Assembly: GCA_003427395.1 (NCBI GenBank)
Contig: BFEA01000192.1
Location: 624,550 to 678,930, forward strand
DNA: 54,381 bases
Direction: 5' to 3'
Source: Chara braunii
Lineage: Eukaryota > Streptophyta > Charophyceae > Charales > Characeae
Positions 20,958 through 31,284 of the stretch are shown piece after piece. How positions within the stretch are numbered: the stretch's first letter is position 1; each line of letters opens with the position of its first letter. The position numbers and the translations under genes are program-made. The notes beneath the pieces were generated by a model, which worked only from the letters and a program-made list of their open reading frames with translations, made no database searches and was not told the origin of the DNA.

Positions 20958-22639
20958 TAATAAATAAAATTAAAGACAAGAATAAATTCCACGGCACACG
21001 CAACTTCTACAGCAAGAGAAAATTAAACAAATAGGAAGAAACAAGTTCTCAATTAATTTCCTAATCTAACTTTGCTGTGTTCTATGTGTGTGATAACCCG
21101 TCCAAACACGGACTGAAACACACAGTTGATTTCTGAGTTTTGCTCATAGACCGAATGCCCTACTGAGTTCCCCGCCTGCTAAGTCTGTGTGTGTGTGTGC
21201 TTGCTGGACTGCATGTCTGTCTGAGTGCTGGTTGGCTTGCGCGTGTGTGACTGTGCCTGTCTGAGTGCTGGTTGGCATGAGTGTGTGTGTGTGGCCTGCC
21301 AGGGCACTTGTTTGTTCGTTGGGCCCTCAGGGCCGGTACTTACCTGTGGCCGTGGCTTCGAAGGGTTGCAGCGAGGAAAAAGCACTCAAGTAGCGGGTAG
21401 GCCGGTACCGCACCCGGCAGGGGGGTAAATATGCAGGTACCGGAGGCCGAGCAGAAGAAGACAAAAGTGGCATTTTTAGAGGCCGGTAGTGTAGGCTAGG
21501 TCTAGCGGGTACCAGTCTGAGTCTAGGGCCTGTAGGGGCAATATCAGAGTCTGCAATGATGTTTCCCTCCAAAAAAGGAGGAGGTACAGGTTGCTTGGGA
21601 AGGCCAGCGGCCTGGAAGTCACCGCCCAAGAGGCAAAGCAGGCCGCTATATCTTCAGGCCGGGCGGAAGACCCGGCCTCTTTTTCGGTGTGCAAGTTTGG
21701 CGACACACTGGTGGAGCGCTGGCTGGAGCAGCGCTGCTGGGGAGGAAGGAGAAGGACTTGAGGGAGGAAGGACGAGAAAGGAGGAAGGGAGGGGGAGGAG
21801 CGCCAGGGATACTTACCTGGCTATGGTGGCAGCCATCTTCATCACCTTGGTGGGCGCTGCAGCAAGGAGTCCCCAGCCGGGGAGAGCCACACCAAGAAGC
21901 TTCAAGGCAGGGCTGGGCATGGCGGCCTGAGCTGGAGCAGCCATAGCTGCTTTGGGTTGTCCTTTGGACATCTGAGCAAGGCCTGGTAGTCCGCCATAGC
22001 CTCGGCCTATGAGAGTGAAGAGTGGGAGAGGCGGCCATGGCTATGGTGGACCTTGAGTGATACCTGCAGTAGAAGAGGGACTCGGACATTGATTCTGGAC
22101 CGGTCATTCAACATTGTATTATTATTTCTTGTATGAATAAGAGGAGGGGGAGATAAGGAGGAGGAGATTGTTGGGCGAAGAAGAAGAGCCTTGTCATTGT
22201 CTTTGCTGGTGTACATCTTCTTCTTCTTCTTTCTTACTTCTTCTTCTTCTTCTAATCCTCTCTCTCCCCTCTCAAGTTCATTCATTTCTTTCTGCAATTG
22301 GATGGCATTGTACCTTCTGATGGATGTGTATCTCGAAATTGGCCAGGGTCATAACATGTGTGATGATGTCCTGCAACAAGTTTACAGGTACCGCAACCAC
22401 GACCAGTGTGATCAAAGACAACAACACACTTGTGAGTATGCACAACAACCACAGAACAACCAACAGGTAAGTATGTCAGCCAACACAACAGCACAATCAA
22501 TGGTTAGCTTCCTCCCTCTACGGCTGTACCATCAGCAGAAGCAATGTAACCAAATACAGGGGCCAGCACTCGACACTACAGCAAATCATGAAGCCGTACC
22601 GTCTGCCGGCACACAAGTGCACACTCAACAGTTCTTCCA

Positions 22640-22930
22640 CAACAGCGTGTTATGCATGCCACGTGTCACCCCTGGCATGCCAACGCAGCAGCTCTACAGA
22701 GTCTGCACATCAGCGTCAAGGACCAAAAGGTCTACGAGAAGGGGGATGCCACGTCAGCAATGCATGTCTGCAACACACAACACTGGCATGCCACGTCAGC
22801 TCAGCGCATAAACAGTAGGTACTCGCAACACAAGTATGTGCCACATCAGACCATGTCCTGCCAGAATGCCACATCAGCATTCCATGTCATGCCACATAGG
22901 CAGTGCACCACATCAGCGGTCCTGCTTTCA
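22640..22930. repeat. Scattered TGCCACRTCAGCA motifs in the A leader
   Basis: About seven occurrences of a GCCACGTCAGC/GCCACATCAGC core within 300 bp, the same core as in the palindrome arrays of the A LTRs but with looser spacing. It suggests an LTR-derived piece of a related element. Confidence 0.5.
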
Positions 22931-23039
22931 CACTTCTTTCTCTCTCAGGACCAGCGCCACGTCAGCCAGTTGCTAACGAAGCTCTCGCCGGTATCTTGAA
23001 GTCTTCAATGTAGCCACATCATCATCTTCAAGGGAGGCT

Positions 23040-24262
23040 ACACACACATGCCGTACTACATGTCTAGACTTGCGGTATCAACCGCGCGCGTTAATAAACG
23101 CGTTTCGTCCTGCACATGCGGCACCTCCCACTTACCTGGGTGCCACGTGTGGCATACTGCGTAGCCACACGGGCCTGCAGGGCCCGTCCTGCATTTCCAG
23201 CCTAAGGCCTAGAAATAAGGGCTTACAGGCCCCTGTCGTTTCAGCCTGAAAGACTGAAAAACGAGGGCCTGCAGGCCCGATGTCGTTTCAGCCTAAAACA
23301 GGGCTTTTCAGCCTAAAACAGGGCTTTTCAGCCCTGAGGCTTTTCAGCCTGAAACGGAGGACCACTTTCGGGCCCTCGTAAGATCGACCTACCCTAAGAC
23401 TCAGGCACAAAAACAGGGTTTCGGGAACAGGCTATTTCTGGCCTGTTCCCCACGACAGCCTCAAGCAGGAGCTGCAGCGGCAGCCCCTGACTCCCTTCGG
23501 CATTGGCAAGAGCAGCCTCCTGGACTGCCTCGCCCTGCAGTCAGGAGGCAGCCGAGTAGTACATAGGAAGTTCCCATGCACTTCACGGGTAGGTAGTTGG
23601 ACAGTAGGCACGAGTAGTCTTCAGGATTCAGCCGCAGCACTCAGGAGGAGCGCTGCAGTAGTAGTTAGCGCTAGCAGTAGTCTTCAGCGCCGGGCGCTCA
23701 TAGCTGCAGTAGTAGTCTTCAGCGCAGGGCGCTAGTAGCTGGTAGTAGTAGCGTTGGAGAGAGATGGCTGGCGGAGGCCAGCGGTACTTACCTGTGGCCC
23801 CATAGCTCCAGCTCCATCTTCGAGGTACCTGCATCAAGGCGCCAACTTCACAGGTTAGTACTGGACACAGAGAGAGAGAGAGAGTTCTTCTTCTTCCTCT
23901 TCTAAGTCCACCATCTCTTCTTCACCCTCTCACCACCTGACTTCTCAGTATCAGCAGACTACGACAGAGAGAGAGAGAGTTGTGACTTGAGACTTGACGA
24001 CATTGGATCCAGACTCGACATTGGGATTCAGACATTTTGACGAGGGAATATTTGGGCCTGTGCCGAAGACTTGGTGTTGACGACATTCCCATCTTCCCCA
24101 CTTCTTCTTCTAACCCCTCCTCTTCTTCGTCTGTGTATGGTTGGGGCTGGTGCATTCTTCCTGTGTGAGCGGCAGACCCCCTTCACACCATGGAATGAAG
24201 ATGATGATGTATGTTCTGGGCTGCATTGCAATATTGATTGTTCGGATCATTGGTATCTAAGT
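23040..24262 (+). repeat. Possible LTR fragment of another element, with primer-site-like end
   Basis: The stretch ends with TGGTATCTAAGT at 24251-24262, which shares its first eight bases with the initiator-tRNA primer site. Its 3' part (TACTTACCTG...CATCTTCGAGGTACCTGC) parallels the B LTR around 30935-30980. The GAGAGAGA and TTCTTC runs are typical of LTR ends here. The left border is not clear and there is no second copy, so this remains a weak call. Confidence 0.35.
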
Positions 24263-24375
24263 TTTCCGCTGCGCTATCTTGTACTTTGATAGAGAGGTCG
24301 GTTCTTGTTCTGGTCTGCACCTTTACAGTATGCAACACACGTCAGCACCTGACAGCAGTTTGCGATGAAGGAGTA

Positions 24376-24391
24376 AGCTCCGATACTTAAT
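24376..24391 (-). promoter_or_regulatory. Primer-binding site of element A
   Basis: On the minus strand, directly after the 5' LTR, the sequence TTAAGTATCGGAGCTTAC resembles TTTGGTATCAGAGCTGG of element B, with GTATC and GAGCT conserved. A decayed or variant initiator-tRNA site fits the position. Confidence 0.6.
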
Positions 24392-25568
24392 TGTAATGAA
24401 CCCAGTCTGGCAGATACTCATCAGACGTCAAGCACAAGTAGTCTCAGATCTGTACAAAGTCTCCAGTTAACGTGAAGTGATATCTGAAACAGTATCTCGT
24501 TACCATTAGACGAAGAGAGTGGAGGGGGAATAGACAGAGGAGACGGTGGACGAAATAAACAATGATCACCCAAGAGTAATGCAATCACATCCCACTTCTC
24601 CGGGCTTCCTCTCTCCTCCACGTCATCAACCAGTACATGAGAACAAGTATGATAAGTCCTGATCACACAGAAGTGCCACGTGGCACTCTTATCTCGTGAA
24701 GACCATGAAGACAACAGCAGATTACGGTAACGACGTCAACCTCAGGTGACGTACCCGATCCCAATCATCCACAGATCCCGATCTCCCTCCTTGTCGCAAC
24801 CAGGCACCTCATGTAGACAGCGTGGCCAATGCCACGTCAGATATAGAGACAGGTGGCATGCACCACATCATCAATCAAGACAGGTTGCAGCGCCACTTCA
24901 GCAACACAATGTAGGCAGGTGGCAGCGCCACATCAGCAATGTAGACCAGTGGCATGTGCCACATCAGCAATGTAGACAAGTGGCATGCGCCAGATCAGCA
25001 GGATAGACAGGTGGCAGCGCCACGTCAGCAATGCCTGGCGCACAAAGCAGAAAGTGCCAGCATGCTGCCACAGTCCCGCGTCGTCATCCACAGTGCCTGC
25101 GCACAGCCAGCGTCAAGCCAGTGTCTTGCTAGCGTCGTGCCAGCATCAATGTCAGCGTCCAGTCAAAGTCGAGCCAGTGTCCAAGCAGCATAGCAAGACT
25201 GAATGTTGACCACCTTGAGACCAGCCCTTTTGAAGTGTTTGACAAGGCTGTCCGGCCTCAGGTCCCCTTTCCACAGTCGTACAGATTGACTCGCAGCCGA
25301 GGGCCTGGATGTGTAGAGTTGCAGATTTCCCCTTGGTCCTGGTGATGTCTGGGTACCTGCATACAAGTGTGTGCGTCTGACCGGCGGCCTGGGCTGGGTC
25401 CATGTTGGACTTTGACTGTTGGGTCCCGACGGTTGACTCTAGTCAACTGTTCCTCGCTCAGGCCTTGAATCTGTAGCTGGGGTTTTTCCCCCATTTTCGG
25501 ACGGGGCCTGGGTGTGGCCTGACGAGGCCCTCAGACTTTCTACGAGGCATACTGTATGGGTTATTGCA
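24392..25568 (-). repeat. 5' LTR of element A
   Basis: 1177 bp matching the 3' LTR, ending TTATTGCA followed by the duplicated ATAA. It carries the palindrome array at 24820-25035 and, near the outer end, several TTGAC/GTCAA motifs shared with the other LTR. It should hold the promoter for minus-strand transcription of the element. Confidence 0.92.
24820..25035. repeat. Array of GTGGC-GCCAC palindromes in the A 5' LTR
   Basis: About seven units of the same type as in the 3' LTR copy, one fewer, showing that the array changes length between LTRs. Units such as GTGGCATGCGCCAGATCAGCA and GTGGCAGCGCCACGTCAGCAATG are clear. Confidence 0.85.
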
Positions 25569-26289
25569 ATAAACAAAGAAGTAAAAAAAAACAGCGTGTC
25601 GAACGCACGCGGTGTGTAGGTGTGTGTGTGTGTGCGCGGGGGGTCGACCCCCTTCCACCAATCAACCAATCAGCCAACCAATCAACCAATCAACCAATCA
25701 ACCAACCAATCAATCAACTGCTTTGATTGATTGATTGATTAATTGATTCATGATGGCAACACCACCCCCCTCCTCGCAAAAAAAAAAAAAATCGGAAAAA
25801 AAAGGTGGGTCTCTCAGTTTATTCGAGACCTCCAACTTTGATGATTTTATTATTATTATTATTATTTTTAATCAATGAAATTACCTGAAAATTGGAAGAT
25901 AAAACCTTTACCAGATAGACTAAAAAAAATGAAGAAAAAAAAAAAAAAAAAAAAAAAAGGTGGGCCCGAACCTCTGACTGTTTGAAGGTCGGCCCGGGGG
26001 GCTCTGAACGTTTCGCCTGGTTAGCCATATATATCTCAGCAATAATATCGTTGTACTATACATATAATCACTCATCCATCGTTCCTGCATCCTGGAACCG
26101 TTGATTCTATCAATTAGTGCTGATGATTAATAACTGGTTTGTTTGGAATTGAAGTGACGTCCTTATCTTATGTTGGCATTCCTTTTCGCTAAGTTTGATT
26201 GTATTTGGGTTATGTTAAGATTTTCCTACGCTGGCATGTGCGGGTTCACAATTGTCTATGTATGTGTGTTTGTGAGAGGGCGACAGGAA
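25569..26289. other. Low-complexity spacer right of element A
   Basis: It contains a TG run, a tetranucleotide array and its inverted partner (25655-25750), an ATT repeat (about 25845-25865) and A-runs, one of 24 A just before 25960. No gene is supported. Confidence 0.45.
25655..25750. repeat. CCAATCAA array facing an inverted GATT array
   Basis: Six CCAAT motifs in a CAAC/CAAT tetranucleotide repeat are followed after CTGCTTT by GATTGATTGATTGATTAATTGATT, the reverse complement of the same repeat. The whole can fold into a hairpin with a stem of about 20 bp. Confidence 0.75.
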
Positions 26290-26635
26290 NNNNNNNNNNN
26301 NNNNNNNNNNNNNNNNNNNNNNNNNNNNNNNNNNNNNNNNNNNNNNNNNNNNNNNNNNNNNNNNNNNNNNNNNNNNNNNNNNNNNNNNNNNNNNNNNNNN
26401 NNNNNNNNNNNNNNNNNNNNNNNNNNNNNNNNNNNNNNNNNNNNNNNNNNNNNNNNNNNNNNNNNNNNNNNNNNNNNNNNNNNNNNNNNNNNNNNNNNNN
26501 NNNNNNNNNNNNNNNNNNNNNNNNNNNNNNNNNNNNNNNNNNNNNNNNNNNNNNNNNNNNNNNNNNNNNNNNNNNNNNNNNNNNNNNNNNNNNNNNNNNN
26601 NNNNNNNNNNNNNNNNNNNNNNNNNNNNNNNNNNN
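26290..26635. other. Assembly gap (346 N)
   Basis: Unknown bases. Frames spanning it are meaningless. Confidence 0.99.
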
Positions 26636-27897
26636 TGCAGATTCTCAGTGGACTGTACATTAGGCCGAGGGCGAAGCTCGGAGCTTGCCTCGGTCGGGTC
26701 GCGTCTTAGGTTAGATTCGTAATGTTGTTTGGCTGAGGGCTAACCGAGTGACCTACCAGCAGGGGAAATTCGTGAGGGACATATCTGTAAATTCGGGAAA
26801 ATACAGGCCCGGTACTAACTGAATTTCCTACAGCTATCCTAACTGCGAATAGCAGGCCCGGGCTATCCCTAGGACAGACAGGCCCTAAGGGCCTAAGCTG
26901 CGAGACGGTCCTATAGCCTATAGCCGGGTTTGGGAGAGGCCCTAGAGGCCGAAACAGAAACGGTACCGGTCGGTCAATCAGTCCGGTCTAGGTCGAGTCT
27001 AGGCTATAGTAGACTATAGATAGGTTGGACACATCGGTTCAGGCCTTTTGGCAGTTGGTACCGAGTACATCGTTGCTGTGCTATGCGTGAACCGGAAGTG
27101 GTGACGGCTCAGCGTGGAAGGAGACGGGCATAGCCAGACCTTCGGAGTGCAGGCCATAGCTGGGACCTGCGCTGTACTCTGCCAGCACGCAGGGGCTGAC
27201 AGAGGTCTGGGTTATCGAGGTCTGCTGGAGGCGAGAGAGATTGGTGCCCTGCTGGACCCTCCTCCGGTGTGGGGTCCCAGAGGGTGTGCGCTGCAGCCAT
27301 AGCTGCAGCTTCTTCATCTCAGAGGTTGTCAGGATTTGGTGGCGCTGCTGCAGACTTCCATCCGGGAAGTCTTCCGACACTTCGTCATCATCAGATACTG
27401 TGGTGCTGGTCTTCTTCTTCATCCTCTGAGTGGCGCTTGGCCTCAGAGGCCTGTTTCAGGGTGGCACTGTCCTCAGAAGGGCTGTATCTGGGTGGCGCTT
27501 GATGTTTCAGGGACTCACGGGGTGTTACGGGTGCTAATCAGGGTTGGGGAGTGAAGCGCTGCTCATTTCTGAGCAGCGCACCGTAGTACTGAAGTTATCC
27601 TGACAATTCGAGACTCTGAGTTTAATAAACAGTGTGATACTGTGTTTGGACTATCATCGTTTCATTGTTCTCTGGATGTGATCTGCTCGGCTTGTCTCTA
27701 CGACTGGTTGTGAGGATTGAATGGAGTGAATTGCACTTTCAGTGTACCCTGTCATATCTCATGGTCCGCTGTGTTTATCTCTCCCTGTGCGGTGTGATAC
27801 TCCTATCCTCTCCCCTTCCTTCTGTGTATGTATGGGCATACCTGGAAGTCTATGTGAGCGAGTGTTGGCCTACAGGCAACGAACAACCAGAATCATA

Positions 27898-27899
<2 letters not shown>
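26636..27899. other. Unassigned GC-rich, LTR-like sequence
   Basis: It is rich in GGCCC/GGGCC words (26800-26960) and in GCCATAGCTG, words that are common in the B and D LTRs and the A leader. It ends with a polyadenylation-signal-like AATAAA (27623-27628). It may be the remains of an LTR, but no partner copy is in the window and no frame has protein features. Confidence 0.35.
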
Positions 27900-27900
<1 letters not shown>

Positions 27901-27992
<92 letters not shown>

Positions 27993-27993
27993 N

Positions 27994-28084
<91 letters not shown>
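27901..28084. repeat. Compound microsatellite (TG)n(AG)n, twice
   Basis: A TG run, an AG run, one N (27993), then again a TG run and an AG run. The single N between two similar blocks suggests an assembly join, so the true length is uncertain. Confidence 0.95.
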
Positions 28085-28088
<4 letters not shown>

Positions 28089-28090
28089 CT

Positions 28091-28117
28091 GGGGATTGCG
28101 GGATTTGAACCCGCACC
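28091..28117 (-). other. tRNA T-arm-like hairpin with perfect B box
   Basis: On the minus strand GGTGCGGGTTCAAATCCCGCA forms a 5-bp stem (GCGGG/CCCGC) around TTCAAAT and matches the Pol III B box GGTTCRANNCC. No D-arm, anticodon arm or 5' acceptor half is found upstream, so this is not a tRNA gene; it may be a tRNA-derived fragment (for example from a SINE). It lies 40 bp outside the 5' LTR of element C. Confidence 0.45.
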
Positions 28118-28156
28118 TCCCCAATTATCTGCTGTATTTCAAGTTTTTGTTATTTT

Positions 28157-28723
28157 TGTTCTTGCCTGGAACCAGGGACCAAACAAAGTAAGAGTAGTTG
28201 TTTGTTTTCTTTTCTTTTACTGCTCTGAAGTAGATGAGCCTTGAGCCAGGGGCCCTGTGTGTACAGGCCCTAATTGCCCAGCATAGTGGTAGGATATTTT
28301 TGGCTGGTAGTTTTAGGCTTTTAATTTGGTAGGCGGACGCTGTAGGCCTAGCCAAGTAGCTTCTCCTCAAATATGACGAGTTGGGCAAAACCGTCATTCA
28401 GAATTAATTCGTCATATTTTTGCTGCTTGGTGAGAAAAGAGAGGCGCTACTTTCAGCACTTCTCAAGGAGAGAGAGAGTGCAGCCATAGCCAGTGAGAAC
28501 TTGTTGTTCACTGGACGGTTTCTCGAGCCGATTGTTGCATATTTGTTCGGGGAGGCCGTGCCTTCAATTATCTGTCACCTTTTTCTGGTTTCATCAACTA
28601 TTTTGTGTGTGACTATTCAATTTATATTTTTTGTGGACTTGCAGTCCAGTGTGATCTCATCTCAATCAAGTGTGTAAGTGAGATGATGAGTGGAGGTGCT
28701 TAAGATTTTGGAAATTCGTAACA
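28157..28723 (+). repeat. 5' LTR of element C
   Basis: 567 bp from TGTTCTTGCCTGG to GGAAATTCGTAACA. It matches the two pieces of the 3' LTR: CTGCTCTGAAG-AGATGAG near the start, CATAGTGGTAGGAT, CGTCATATTTTTGCTGCTTGG, and TTTTGGAAATTCGTAACAG at the end. The expected initiator-type primer site is not seen right after it. Confidence 0.85.
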
Positions 28724-29052
28724 GCGGTAACAATCTTGACTGTGAACACGTGTTGGACTTGGATAGCGGCCATGCCAGCGAGATGGTCACATCATCAAGT
28801 GGCACGTCAGCTCAGTATCTCGTCACCTGCCGAGTAGCGACTTAGCGCTATACCCCATTTTGTGTGGGTTTCTAAAGGAGTTGTACCGTGCGTAAGGGGG
28901 CTGGAGAAAGATTGGCGCTGGAGTGAAAAAAAAAGTGTAGAGAAGATCTTGGGGTTTTGAGCGATCGCTTGACACGGTCATAAGCTAGGGAGAGACCATA
29001 CACGTTCCCGGAGCTACTACCGCCTTCAAAAAAGAGAAGATCAGGTACTACA

Positions 29053-30282
29053 ATGGCGTCTTCCGCACAACTTGCCGCTGCCAAGTTGCAGAAGCAGAAG
29101 GGTGACTTAGAGGTGAGGGAAGCAGGTGTTGACCTGAGACCAAGGCAGCTCAAGATGACGAGTTGTGGAAGAAAACATCGTTGAATCTAAAAAGATTATG
29201 GAGGACAGCAGCGCAGATGTTGGCGACAGGTTGTCAGCGTTCACTGTTCTCTATGGTGCGAACATGGGCAAAGTTGAGACGTTGACGAACTCCATGTCCA
29301 ACAGCTTGAAGCACTTGCGGATTCAGTGAAGGCCATACAAGACTCAATGAAGGCGCTTCAGACTTGTCCCTTGCTGCAACAAACTTCAGGTGGGCCGTCC
29401 TATTCGCTTGTAGGAGGAAATTATCAGGCTCATCAACAAAGGCCGGAGATTAGATCTTTGGAATCTAGAGGATGATGTGGAAGTCTGGCTGCAGAAGGTG
29501 AAACACCAAATTTCTTACTACAATTTCACAGACAACATCACGAAGCTCTCGTTTGCCATCCGAAACATGGAGGATGCGGCCAAAGCTTGGGCAAACTCGG
29601 AGATTTCATCAGTCCGTGAACTGGAAAACTGCACAGAAAATCTCTTGGGAAGATTTTTGCAATAGGCTGCTGAAGCGGTATCTGCTAGTGACAAGGGAGG
29701 ATAAAGCTTATGACTGACTCAGTGAAATTTCACAGCAGCAATTTAGGGGATTAGTGAGTGATCTTGTGCAGAAATTTGATTGCTTGCTGCAGACACCTTG
29801 TTGCAGACCTTGAGGGGCATGGCTGCTGAGGCCTTGCGTTTAGAACATGCCTTGAAAACCGTTGGGGCATCAGCAACCAAGCGGGGTAGAGGAGATAAGC
29901 GGATCTTCCTCATTGACGCACTACAAAAGAAGAGGGAAGATATGCAGTGCAGATGATTGCAGCAACGATGAAAACAGGGGTGATGATTCCTTTGGAGAGA
30001 ATGGGGAGAGATCTGAGCCTCGGGGAGAACGTGCTCAGATCGTTCTTGCTGGGATACAACAGTTAATCCAAAAGGGCCAGAAAGGGAAGCAGCAGGAGCA
30101 ACAAAAGAAAAAGCAACAGCATAATTGGCATGATAATGACCGTGATTTGTGAGGTAGATGAAGGGAATATGTACCGCCGTGGGAGAGGAATGGAATCACA
30201 AAAGCAACTCTCATGGACAGGGTGGAAAAAGGTATGTGTACTACCTGCGTCCACAACGGCACACATGGAGGCGGTGTCCAAA
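29053..30282 (+). pseudogene. gag: gag of element C, first part
   Basis: Starts Met-Ala-Ser-Ser-Ala-Gln with a Lys/Gln-rich helix, then a frameshift within 40 codons. A gag-domain piece is readable at 29477-29665 (VWLQKVKHQISYYNF, KAWANSEISSVREL), then a charged linker with a Lys/Gln run (30060-30120). At 30233-30280 the sequence resembles a zinc knuckle whose first two cysteines are Tyr and Arg (YYLRPQRHTWRRCPN), consistent with C-to-Y and C-to-R decay. Element B is inserted 4 bp after this motif. Confidence 0.65.
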
Positions 30283-31269
30283 TGCGAGGATCTGGGTCCT
30301 CGGCAGGCCTAAGGGCCCTTGTTGCATCTGTGCCCACTGAAAGTGAAGGTGGGCCTAACAAATTACGAGAGGCCCTTGGCTGCCAATTTCCTATTTGGGG
30401 TCCAGGCAGTTTCGACGCGCCAGTTGGTTGAGGAAAACACAGGCCGAGCAGCGAGACCTTCGACGGCCTTCCAGGCCTTCCCGAAATGATGCAGGCTCTG
30501 GATGATAATGGCAGCCTCGTACACAGACAGTTGGAGGCCCAACCGAATGAGGCCCCATAGCTGCAAGAGAGGCGCAGCATCCTGAAGCTTCTCGTCCCAG
30601 GCCAGTCCAGCCAGGCTGCCGAATGAGGCAGGCTCTTTCCATATAGGAAAGAGCTTGCTGCCTGGTCAGGCATTTGGGCTCTCACATGCTGGCGACAAAG
30701 CTGCTGGAGCTGAAGCTCGTGGGCTGCTGCTAGCGCTGAGAGGCGAGGTGCTAGCACGTGCGGTCGTGCAGGGAACAGGGCGCTGCTGAGGGCAGCGCCA
30801 TAGCCCAACCTCCATAGCTGGCGGGCTTGGACGTACAGTGAGGCGCAGGGTTGGTCTTCGGGTGTACAACGGGAAGACGTGGGAAGACAAGGGAGAGAGA
30901 GAGAAGGATGATGATGATGATGATGATGTGAGGGCACATACCTGGTATTGGCGATGGTCTTCATGGGCAACATCTCCAAGTACTTCGGAGGCTGCTGATG
31001 TCAACAGTTGCATTGTCAATTAGTAGGCTAGTAGTAGCTGTGTAGGGAGTAGGCTGGGCGCCGAGCGCCAAGTAGGGAGATAGGGACTGGATACATATGT
31101 TGGTGGTGTTGAGAGCAAGCTCTCATTGACATTGGTTTTCAGTGCTACGATTCTCCATTAGTGTAATGTTGGTGCAATCCTGCTTTCTGAACATTGTGAT
31201 ACGAACTGGCTTTCAATGCAATTGTGCAATCTGAATATTGTCATCTCGCTTGTGTTCATCAACCTTGCA
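30283..31269 (+). repeat. 5' LTR of element B
   Basis: 987 bp. It contains a GAGAGAGA-(ATG)7 stretch (about 30894-30928) that reads as seven histidines on the other strand. It is near-identical in layout to 38199-39198. Confidence 0.95.
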
Positions 31270-31272
31270 ATT

Positions 31273-31284
31273 TGGTATCAGAGC
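31273..31284 (+). promoter_or_regulatory. Primer-binding site of element B
   Basis: TGGTATCAGAGC, the exact 12-base complement of the 3' end of plant initiator methionine tRNA, three bases after the LTR end. This primes minus-strand DNA synthesis. Confidence 0.95.

Larger units (their letters stand above)
20958..24375. other. Long leader of element A with probable LTR debris
   Basis: 3.4 kb between the primer site and gag, much longer than usual. It is GC-rich and patchy: TG microsatellites (about 21185-21300), a TTC/CTT-rich part (22210-22260), arrays of GCCACRTCAGC (22640-22930), a short 20-bp tandem repeat (CAGCCTAAAACAGGGCTTTT, about 23290-23345), and a roughly 45-bp repeat (23650-23745). 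Three copies of TACTTACCTG (21337, 21810, 23785) read as consensus splice donors CAG/GTAAGTA on the element's sense strand. Parts resemble B-type LTR sequence. No protein is supported. Confidence 0.45.
14236..25568 (-). mobile_element. Element A: complete Ty3/gypsy retrotransposon, chromovirus type
   Basis: Two LTRs (14236-15449 and 24392-25568) enclose gag, zinc knuckle, protease, RT, RNase H, integrase and a chromodomain-like tail on the minus strand. The LTRs begin TGTAATGAACCC and end TGCA, and the element is flanked by the perfect 4-bp duplication ATAA (14232-14235 and 25569-25572). LTR divergence over a 350-bp stretch is about 7 percent. All coding parts carry stops or frameshifts. The 11.3-kb length is inflated by a 3.4-kb leader that seems to hold foreign LTR debris. 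Confidence 0.92.

Noticed and set aside
21646-22107. 153-codon minus-strand frame in the A leader
   Set aside because: Low-complexity Ser/Pro/Cys composition and no match to any retroelement protein such as an envelope.
22191-22811. 206-codon Gln/Thr-rich frame in the A leader
   Set aside because: It starts in a CTT/TTC repeat and runs through the GCCACRTCAGC motif array; composition reflects repeats, with no domain.
26170-26709. Long open frames across the N gap
   Set aside because: They consist mainly of unknown bases; no real coding evidence.
28085-28160. tRNA gene on the minus strand
   Set aside because: Only the T-arm is present; no matching 5' acceptor, D-arm or anticodon arm upstream.
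27742-28244. Frames reading Cys-Val and Arg-Glu repeats
   Set aside because: Direct translation of the TG and AG microsatellites.
30751-30979. Poly-histidine protein on the minus strand of the B LTR
   Set aside because: The seven histidines come from an ATG trinucleotide run inside the LTR; the surrounding frame is not otherwise protein-like.
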